Source: Pluralibacter sp. (GTDB taxonomy: Bacteria; Pseudomonadota; Gammaproteobacteria; Enterobacterales; Enterobacteriaceae). Taken from it: a stretch of DNA of 53,222 nucleotides. The translations under genes were made by a program, and so were the position numbers. This document shows, piece by piece, positions 47,568-53,222 of this stretch (position 1 is the first letter of the stretch; every line of letters starts with the position of its first letter). The stretch covers positions 1 to 53,222 of the forward strand of contig NZ_JAFAGS010000027.1 in the NCBI RefSeq assembly GCF_019237635.1, in the 5' to 3' direction. The notes below the pieces were generated by a model that did not search any database, was not told the DNA's origin, and was given only the letters and a program-made list of their open reading frames with translations.

Positions 47568-48549
47568 CGAACGTCTCTCCCGGTTAGTCGGGCAACACGA
47601 ATTCTGGCTGGGGCTGCTGGTGGTTGCGCTGGCGGTTGGCCTGAGCGTGGGAACTAATGAATTTCTCTCGCTCGGCAACCTGACGGATGTCGCCACCAGC
47701 TATGCCATTCTCGGCATTCTCGCCTGCGGGCTGTTTGTGGTGCTGATTTCCGGCGGTATCGATATCTCCTTTCCGGCAATGACGGCGATCGCCCAGTACG
47801 TGATGGCGAGCTGGGTCATCGCCCACGGCGGCAACTTCGCGCTGGCGCTGGTTATCGCGATTGCCGTCGGGCTGCTGCTCGGACTGCTTAACGGTTTTCT
47901 GGTTTACTGGCTGCGCGTACCGGCAATTATCATCACCATCGCCACGCTCAACGTCTACTACGGGCTGCTGGTGTACGCCACCAAAGGCACCTGGCTGTAC
48001 GGTTTTCCGGACTGGTTTATGACCGGCATCAACTGGTTCTCCTTCACCGCAGCCGACGGTTACGATTACGGCCTGACCCTGCCTCTGCTGTGCCTGGCGG
48101 GAACCATCCTCTTTACCGCCGTACTGATGAACCGCACCCGCCTTGGCCGTCAGATTTACGCCATGGGCGGCAACCGCGATGCGGCATCGCGCCTGGGGTT
48201 GAACCTGCTGAAGCTGCATTTTTACGTCTACGGCTACATGGGCATTCTCGCCGGTATCGCCGCCGTGGTGCAGGCACAGATAACCCAGTCGGTCGCCCCT
48301 AACTCGCTGCTCGGTTTTGAGCTGACGGTGCTGGCGGCGGTGGTGCTTGGCGGCACCAGTATGAGCGGCGGGCGCGGCACGCTTATCGGCACGCTGCTCG
48401 GCGTTGTGCTGCTGGCCTTTTTGCAAAACGGCCTGACGCTGCTCGGGGTCTCCTCTTACTGGCATACCGTCTTCAGCGGCGCCATTATCCTGGTCAGCAT
48501 CAGCGCCACGGCCTGGAACGAAAAACGCAAACTCGCAAGGGAGCTTTGA
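47560..48549 (+). CDS. Sugar ABC transporter permease 1
   Basis: A 329-residue BPD_transp_2 permease from the ATG at 47560 (MSNERLSRLVGQHEFWLG), overlapping the ATPase stop by 8 bp and preceded by GGAGGT. An earlier in-frame ATG at 47545 lies inside the ATPase and is unlikely. Hydrophobic segments carry GGIDISFPAMTAIAQYVMAS and the late TSMSGGRGTLIGTLLGVVLL contact loop. It should pair with permease 2 as a heterodimer. Confidence 0.92.
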   Translation: MSNERLSRLVGQHEFWLGLLVVALAVGLSVGTNEFLSLGNLTDVATSYAILGILACGLFVVLISGGIDISFPAMTAIAQYVMASWVIAHGGNFALALVIAIAVGLLLGLLNGFLVYWLRVPAIIITIATLNVYYGLLVYATKGTWLYGFPDWFMTGINWFSFTAADGYDYGLTLPLLCLAGTILFTAVLMNRTRLGRQIYAMGGNRDAASRLGLNLLKLHFYVYGYMGILAGIAAVVQAQITQSVAPNSLLGFELTVLAAVVLGGTSMSGGRGTLIGTLLGVVLLAFLQNGLTLLGVSSYWHTVFSGAIILVSISATAWNEKRKLAREL

Positions 48550-48550
48550 G

Positions 48551-49504
48551 ATGAACGCGTTCACAAAACGCTTACCCGGAGATGCCATCATCCGCCTGCA
48601 GTGCGCGATGATTATCGTGGTGGCCGTTGTCTTTTCGGCGCTGCTGGGCAGCCGTTTCTTCAGCGTCGCCAACGTTCAGTCCATCGGTTCGCAGCTGCCA
48701 ATCCTCGGCATGCTGGCGCTGGGCATGGGGATCACCATGCTGACCGGGGGCATTAACCTGTCGATTATCGCGGGCGCCAACGCCTGTTCGCTGGTGATGG
48801 CGGCGGTGATCGTCAGCCATCCGGAGAACCCGCTGTTTTTGCTACTGGCGCTGTTGGCTGGCGCGGCGGTGGCGGTGGCTATCGGCACGCTGAACGGCGC
48901 GCTGATCGCCTGGGTCGGCGTCTCGCCGATCCTCGCCACTCTCGGCACCATGACGCTGATTTCCGGCCTCAATATTTTGCTCTCTAACGGCACAGTGATT
49001 TCCGGTTTCCCGGCGGCGATTCAGTACCTCGGCAGCGCGACGATAGCGGGTATCCCGGTCGCCCTGCTGCTTTTTTTGCTGGTGGCGGTACTGCTGTGGG
49101 TGCTGCTTGAACACACCACACTCGGGCGCAGCCTGTATCTCGTCGGTTCGAATGAGCAGGCCACCCGCTACAGCGGCGTCAATACCGTGCGGGTGCAAAT
49201 CTCCGTCTACGTCATCTCCGCGCTGCTCGGCTGGGTGGCGGCCATACTGATGATGGCGAAATTCAACTCGGCGAAAGCGGGATACGGCGAGTCGTATCTG
49301 CTGGTCACCATTCTGGCCTCCGTTCTCGGCGGTATTAACCCGGACGGCGGCTTTGGGCGCATCATCGGTCTGGTGCTGGCGCTCATTGTGCTGCAGATGC
49401 TGGAAAGCGGCTTTAATTTGCTGGGGATCAGCAGCTATTTGACCATGGCGCTGTGGGGCGCTGTGCTGCTCCTTTTTATCGCATTACAGAATCGTAAAGC
49501 CTGA
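48551..49504 (+). CDS. Sugar ABC transporter permease 2
   Basis: A 317-residue BPD_transp_2 permease, 1 bp after permease 1. Segments include GGINLSIIAGANACSLVMAA and VLGGINPDGGFGRIIGLVLA. The usual SGGRG of the ATPase contact loop is replaced by NPDGGFGR, as in the second subunit of LsrC/D-type pairs. Together with permease 1 it completes a heterodimeric channel. Confidence 0.92.
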   Translation: MNAFTKRLPGDAIIRLQCAMIIVVAVVFSALLGSRFFSVANVQSIGSQLPILGMLALGMGITMLTGGINLSIIAGANACSLVMAAVIVSHPENPLFLLLALLAGAAVAVAIGTLNGALIAWVGVSPILATLGTMTLISGLNILLSNGTVISGFPAAIQYLGSATIAGIPVALLLFLLVAVLLWVLLEHTTLGRSLYLVGSNEQATRYSGVNTVRVQISVYVISALLGWVAAILMMAKFNSAKAGYGESYLLVTILASVLGGINPDGGFGRIIGLVLALIVLQMLESGFNLLGISSYLTMALWGAVLLLFIALQNRKA

Positions 49505-49517
49505 TGTCAGGAGAAAA

Positions 49518-51158
49518 ATGATGGCGAGTTACTTCATTGGTGTGGATGTAGGAACCGGAAGCGCCCGAGCAGGCGTGTTTGATCTGAACGGCAGAATGGT
49601 CGGCCAGGCCAGCCGGGCGATTGAGATTTACCGCCCGCAGGCCGATTTCGTCGAGCAGTCGTCGGACAACATCTGGCAGGCGGTTTGTAACGCCGTACGC
49701 GATGCGGTCAACCAGGCCGATATCAACCCGATTCAGGTGAAGGGATTGGGCTTTGACGCCACCTGTTCGCTGGTGGTGCTGGATAAAGAGGGTAAACCGC
49801 TGACCATCAGCCCGTCCGGACGCAGCGAGCAGAACATCATTGTGTGGATGGATCACCGCGCCATCACGCAGGCCGAGCGCATCAACGCCCTGCACCACCG
49901 GGTGCTGGACTACGTCGGCGGGATTATTTCCCCGGAAATGCAGACACCGAAACTGCTGTGGCTGAAACAGCACATGCCGAACACCTGGGCGAACGCCGGT
50001 TACTATTTCGACCTGCCGGATTTCCTTACCTGGCGCGCCACGGGCGACGATACCCGCTCGCTGTGTTCCACCGTCTGCAAGTGGACCTATATGGGTCACG
50101 AAGATAAATGGGATGCCAGTTACTTCCGCCAGATTGGGCTGGAGGATTTGCTCGACCATGATGCGGAAAAAATCGGCCGCTATGTTAAAACCATGGGCGA
50201 ACCGCTCGGCCACGGCCTGACGCAGCGCGCCGCCAGCGAGATGGGGCTCATCCCGGGAACCGCGGTCAGCGTATCGATTATCGACGCCCATGCCGGTACC
50301 CTCGGCACGCTGGGCGCCTGCGGCGTCTCCGGCGAAGTGGCGGATTTCGACCGCCGCATCGCGCTCATCGGCGGCACCTCGACGGGGCATATGGCCATCT
50401 CAAAACAGGCGCGTTTTATCGGTGGCGTCTGGGGGCCCTACTATTCGGCGGTGCTGCCCGACTACTGGCTGAACGAAGGCGGGCAGTCGGCCACCGGCGC
50501 GCTCATCGACCATATCATTCAGTCTCATCCCTGCTATGAAACCCTGCTCACGCAGGCGAAAAGCCAGGGACAGACCATCTACGAAGTGCTGAACGCGCTG
50601 CTGCGCAAAATGGCCGGCGAGCCGGAGAATATCGCCTTCCTGACCCGCGATATCCATATGCTCCCCTACTTCCACGGCAACCGTTCGCCGCGCGCTAACC
50701 CGACCCTGACCGGTGCGATAACCGGCCTTAAGCTGTCGCGTACCCCGGAAGATATGGCGCTGCAGTATCTGACGACGATCCAGGCGATTGCGCTGGGCAC
50801 CCGGCATATTATTGAGACCATGAACCAGAGCGGCTACACCATCGATACCGTGATGGCGAGCGGTGGCGGCACCAAAAACCCGATTTTTGTCCAGGAGCAC
50901 GCCAACGCCACCGGTTGCGCCATGCTACTGCCGGAGGAGAGCGAGGCGATGCTGCTCGGCGGCGCGATGATGGGCACCGTCGCGGCGGGCGTGTTCGACA
51001 CCTTCCCGGAAGCCATGTCAGCGATGAGCCGCATCGGTAAAACGGTGACGCCGCAAACCAACCGCATCAAGCAGTACTATGACCGTAAATATCAGGTGTT
51101 CCACGAAATGTATCAGGATCACATGAAGTACCGGCAACTGATGCAGGAGGATGCATGA
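49518..51158 (+). CDS. FGGY-family carbohydrate kinase, predicted D-ribulokinase
   Basis: A 546-residue ATP-dependent sugar kinase. The N-terminal FGGY domain has GVDVGTGSARAGVFD (phosphate loop 1) and FDATCSLVVLD; TCSLV (residues 82-86) is the signature reported for D-ribulose-specific FGGY kinases. The C-terminal domain carries the ATP-site GGTSTGHMA and SGGGTKNP. The predicted reaction is D-ribulose to D-ribulose 5-phosphate. Two ATGs stand in tandem after AGGAG; the first is used. Its stop overlaps the isomerase start (ATGA). Confidence 0.85.
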   Translation: MMASYFIGVDVGTGSARAGVFDLNGRMVGQASRAIEIYRPQADFVEQSSDNIWQAVCNAVRDAVNQADINPIQVKGLGFDATCSLVVLDKEGKPLTISPSGRSEQNIIVWMDHRAITQAERINALHHRVLDYVGGIISPEMQTPKLLWLKQHMPNTWANAGYYFDLPDFLTWRATGDDTRSLCSTVCKWTYMGHEDKWDASYFRQIGLEDLLDHDAEKIGRYVKTMGEPLGHGLTQRAASEMGLIPGTAVSVSIIDAHAGTLGTLGACGVSGEVADFDRRIALIGGTSTGHMAISKQARFIGGVWGPYYSAVLPDYWLNEGGQSATGALIDHIIQSHPCYETLLTQAKSQGQTIYEVLNALLRKMAGEPENIAFLTRDIHMLPYFHGNRSPRANPTLTGAITGLKLSRTPEDMALQYLTTIQAIALGTRHIIETMNQSGYTIDTVMASGGGTKNPIFVQEHANATGCAMLLPEESEAMLLGGAMMGTVAAGVFDTFPEAMSAMSRIGKTVTPQTNRIKQYYDRKYQVFHEMYQDHMKYRQLMQEDA

Positions 51159-51757
51159 GTGACAGCTGGCAACAGGCGACCGGTGCATGGCGTCTTTACA
51201 GCGAGGCGCTAAGCGGTCTGGAGCGACATCTGAACGCGCCACTCTGGCAGGCATTAATGGCGGAACTGCGCGGCTGCAAGGGGAAGATAGTGGTCACTGG
51301 CGTGGGTACCTCCGGCATTGCGGCGCGCAAAATCGCCCATATGCTGGCCTGCGTTGAACGCCCGGCCATTTACCTGAGCGCCACCGACGCCGCCCATGGC
51401 GATCTCGGTTTCTTACGCGCCGACGACCTGGTGATTATGCTGTCCCGCGGCGGCAACTCGGACGAGCTGACCCGACTGCTGCCGGGACTGACGGCGCGCA
51501 ATGTTGCGCTGCTCAGCGTCACCGAAAACCCCGATTCAGCCATCGCGAAGGCGTCGAGGCTTGTCATCTCCACTGGCGTCCAGCGCGAAGCCGATCCGCT
51601 CAACATGCTGGCGACTACCTCGATTATTCTGGCGCTGGCTATTTTTGATGCGGCCTGCGCCTGTCTGATGAGCGAGAGCGGGTATTCGAAAGAAACCCTA
51701 CTGTCGGTGCATCCCGGCGGCGATGTCGGCTTAACGCTGCGAGCGCGCTCCGAATGA
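51155..51757 (+). CDS. SIS-domain sugar-phosphate isomerase without CBS domains
   Basis: A 200-residue protein made only of a SIS domain, matching KdsD/GutQ/KpsF arabinose 5-phosphate isomerases but lacking their two CBS domains. Conserved segments: VGTSGIAARKIA, HGDLG (H81), SRGGNSDEL (E104), QREADPLN (E145) and VHPGGDVG (H186). The position of KdsD catalytic K59 is threonine (T52). The SIS-only protein c3406 of E. coli CFT073 has arabinose 5-phosphate isomerase activity and sits in an operon of the same composition. It overlaps the kinase stop, so the two are coupled. Substrate is inferred. Confidence 0.85.
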   Translation: MSDSWQQATGAWRLYSEALSGLERHLNAPLWQALMAELRGCKGKIVVTGVGTSGIAARKIAHMLACVERPAIYLSATDAAHGDLGFLRADDLVIMLSRGGNSDELTRLLPGLTARNVALLSVTENPDSAIAKASRLVISTGVQREADPLNMLATTSIILALAIFDAACACLMSESGYSKETLLSVHPGGDVGLTLRARSE

Positions 51758-51758
51758 T

Positions 51759-51786
51759 AAAAAGGCTTCTCTGCAAAAGCCTTTTT
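51759..51786 (+). terminator. Intrinsic terminator of the six-gene operon
   Basis: AAAAAGGCTT and AAGCCTTTTT form a perfect stem around an 8-nt loop (CTCTGCAA) directly after the isomerase stop; the T-run is part of the right arm. Confidence 0.92.
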
Positions 51787-51799
51787 ATATTGCCCTGAT

Positions 51800-52294
51800 C
51801 TAACGGCAAAATACCTTATTAATTCGCCGGGAGTAGAGGAAATAAGGGATCCAGACTGCTGCGCCAATCACCGGGAACAACGCGTTGCGAATGTCGTTAC
51901 CATCGAAATATGCGCCATACAACCACGCCGGAATCACTGCAAAATAGAACATATAGGCCACGCCCAGCAGATAGTAGGCGACCAGTACCTTACGAATGCC
52001 CTTCTTGCGCCGGAAGAAGTACCAACTGGCGGTCAGCGTCATCGCCGCATCGATCAGCATGACCGCGACGCCGCCGATAGCATACCCACTAATCATCCCG
52101 GTTTGCCGCAGGTAGTTAATAATGGCGCCAGTGAAGGCATAACACCCGTACGGGGTACAGAGGATATTGATAATCAACCCCGCCGCGGGTAAATAGAGCA
52201 AACCGTTTATTTTCTGCTCATCGAGCGTTTCACAGCTGTCGCACAGTCCGGACTCTTTATTAGCCTCTTGTTGCCGACAATCAATACACTGCAT
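51800..52294 (-). CDS. DUF2569 inner-membrane protein with zinc-ribbon N-terminus
   Basis: A 164-residue protein from the ATG at 52294 (MQCIDCRQQEANKESGLCDS), which has an AAGGG site; an ATG 18 bp upstream has none. Cysteine pairs CxxC at residues 3-6 and 18-21 (CIDC, CDSC) look like a zinc ribbon. Four hydrophobic segments follow (about 36-60, 70-95, 105-130, 135-155), matching DUF2569. Function unknown. It is convergent with the sugar operon and unrelated to it in reading direction. Confidence 0.75.
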   Translation of the reverse strand: MQCIDCRQQEANKESGLCDSCETLDEQKINGLLYLPAAGLIINILCTPYGCYAFTGAIINYLRQTGMISGYAIGGVAVMLIDAAMTLTASWYFFRRKKGIRKVLVAYYLLGVAYMFYFAVIPAWLYGAYFDGNDIRNALFPVIGAAVWIPYFLYSRRINKVFCR

Positions 52295-52561
52295 ATTTGT
52301 TCCCTTGCCCATATAAAAGAAGCGATCTTACACACCGTCACTTCCATATGCAGGGGGCCGTGAAATAAAAAAATATTCTCTCGCCGCCGGAGGTTGCCTC
52401 TGCCGCCAGCAGCATAAACCACAGAGAATTTATCTTTGCGTGTGATCTTTTACGCAGACTTCTGCGCCTTCAGACTGTTGATACGCGGTTGAGGAGAGAA
52501 ATGGCGAGCCGGGGGATTGTGTATTAACGTTAGGTTATCTTTCTCACAAAAAGAGCCTGCT
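52295..52561. other. Intergenic region between DUF2569 gene and yphA, nothing certain
   Basis: This 267-bp divergent gap must hold the promoters of both genes. I see no clear -35/-10 pair, hairpin or small gene that I would support. Confidence 0.5.
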
Positions 52562-52984
52562 ATGAACGCTATCCGCTATTTCGAGTTTGGGCAGTCGCGC
52601 CATCTGATGCTGCTGATTGCGCGTATTGCGATCGTTGTGCTGTTTATTATTTTTGGGATTCCGAAAATAACCGGCTTTAGCGGGACAGTGCAATATATGA
52701 CGTCGCTTGGCGCGCCAGCGCCGATGCTCGCCGCGATCATCGCCGTCATTATGGAGGTGCCAGTCGCTATCCTGATTGTGCTCGGTTTCTTTACCCGCCC
52801 TCTGGCGGTCATTTTTGTGTTCTACACCCTAGGGACGGCCTTCATCGGCCACGCGTTCTGGCACTTAAGCGGGAATGACGTGATCCCGAATATGATTAAC
52901 TTCTACAAAAACATCAGTATTGCGGGCGGGTTCATACTGCTGGCGGTGACCGGTCCCGGTGCAATATCTCTCGACCGACGGTAA
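52562..52984 (+). CDS. yphA: DoxX-family inner membrane protein YphA
   Basis: A 140-residue protein with four hydrophobic segments, strongly similar to E. coli YphA ([20 protein letters not shown] start, [20 protein letters not shown] inside, [26 protein letters not shown] end). The ATG at 52562 aligns with E. coli; an upstream in-frame start is not conserved. DoxX proteins are linked to redox and thiol stress in other bacteria; the role of YphA is unknown. In E. coli yphA stands beside yphB; here it is beyond the six-gene operon, about 17 kb from yphB. Confidence 0.93.
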   Translation: MNAIRYFEFGQSRHLMLLIARIAIVVLFIIFGIPKITGFSGTVQYMTSLGAPAPMLAAIIAVIMEVPVAILIVLGFFTRPLAVIFVFYTLGTAFIGHAFWHLSGNDVIPNMINFYKNISIAGGFILLAVTGPGAISLDRR

Positions 52985-53022
52985 CGATAAAAAAGGCCGC
53001 TTCCGCGTAATGCAACTCAGTT

Positions 53023-53058
53023 AAGCAAAATAATGAATCTTTATTCATTATTTTGCTT
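53023..53058. terminator. Perfect 16-bp AT-rich hairpin downstream of yphA
   Basis: AAGCAAAATAATGAAT and ATTCATTATTTTGCTT pair perfectly around CTTT, about 40 bp after the yphA stop. It may end yphA transcription, although it is unusually A/T-rich for an intrinsic terminator and lacks a pure T-tail, so another role is possible. Confidence 0.6.
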
Positions 53059-53142
53059 TAAAGCGCCCCCTTTGAAAAAAGGGTGGAACCGTTCCGTTCA
53101 CTTTACTCCTCCGCTTCCTGTCCATTTCTCTGCGGTGAACGT

Positions 53143-53172
53143 GTTAAGGGCGCTCGCCGCCGCGCCCTTAAC
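53143..53172. repeat. Perfect 10-bp GC-rich inverted repeat near the right edge
   Basis: GTTAAGGGCG and CGCCCTTAAC flank a 10-nt loop CTCGCCGCCG. It is followed by further C/G-rich sequence with CCGGCTCCTCCGGC to the window end. No frame in 52985-53222 looks coding. It may be a terminator of a gene beyond the edge or a dispersed palindrome. Confidence 0.6.
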
Positions 53173-53222
53173 AATCCCGGCTCCTCCGGCTTCTTCTTCG
53201 CCTGAACGGGGCGCGGGTGTTG

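Noticed and set aside
44979..49504. Autoinducer-2 (Lsr) uptake system
   Set aside because: The binding protein and ATPase look LsrB/LsrA-like, but lsrK, lsrR, lsrF and lsrG are absent and a D-ribulokinase-type FGGY kinase and SIS isomerase follow. A sugar importer fits better.
51155..51757. KdsD/GutQ-type isomerase for LPS biosynthesis
   Set aside because: It lacks CBS domains and lies in a catabolic-type transporter operon, so a housekeeping role in Kdo synthesis is unlikely.
52295..52561. Small gene between DUF2569 gene and yphA
   Set aside because: The only frame upstream of yphA (from 52517) is an N-terminal extension of yphA that does not match E. coli YphA and lacks a ribosome site of its own.

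Overview
The window is chromosomal DNA of an Enterobacteriaceae member. From position 1209 to about 31330 it carries the conserved Escherichia/Klebsiella/Enterobacter-type order der-bamB-yfgM-hisS-ispG-rodZ-rlmN-ndk-pbpC-yfhM / sseA / sseB-pepB-iscX-fdx-hscA-hscB-iscA-iscU-iscS-iscR-trmJ / suhB, then csiE and hcaT. Proteins match the E. coli products in length and motifs but differ enough in sequence that the host is unlikely to be E. coli. A Klebsiella/Enterobacter/Citrobacter/Kluyvera-type host fits; I cannot name the genus. All positions, starts and motifs were read by eye from the sequence; no searches were run.

Left edge (1-1100): a wrecked mobile region beside der. A P4-type tyrosine integrase survives only as its first 11 codons. 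It is cut by one IS3-family element (643-948, decayed), which is itself cut by a second IS3-family element (left end at 642). The second element's OrfB is fused in frame to the C-terminal tail of a Tn3-family transposase.

Housekeeping block (1209-28270): ribosome GTPase, BAM lipoprotein, YfgM chaperone, histidyl-tRNA synthetase, isoprenoid enzyme, RodZ, rRNA/tRNA methyltransferase and Ndk. These are followed by the PbpC/YfhM periplasmic defence pair, sulfurtransferase SseA, SseB, aminopeptidase B, the whole ISC iron-sulfur operon with two IscR type 1 sites, TrmJ and SuhB. Several intrinsic terminators and intercistronic hairpins can be read directly.

Variable block (28317-53222): a nickel/cobalt-type exporter with a DUF1007 partner; csiE overlapping an orphan hcaT; a sugar MFS transporter followed by the stump of an aldose epimerase; and the yphB-C-D-E-F-G cluster with divergent ROK regulator yphH. 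Next comes a six-gene operon: LsrB-like binding protein, ABC ATPase, two permeases, an FGGY kinase carrying the D-ribulokinase motif TCSLV, and a SIS-only sugar-phosphate isomerase. A DUF2569 gene and yphA close the window.

The most interesting part is 32533-52984. Two complete ribose-type ABC importers lie back to back around one ROK regulator, together with a mutarotase, a zinc polyol-type dehydrogenase, a kinase and an isomerase. The six-gene operon has the make-up of the c3405-c3410 operon of uropathogenic E. coli CFT073 (carbohydrate unknown; its SIS protein is an arabinose 5-phosphate isomerase), here in a chromosomal setting next to yph. Together the genes can be read as a pentose/pentitol salvage route ending in D-ribulose 5-phosphate; this is an inference.
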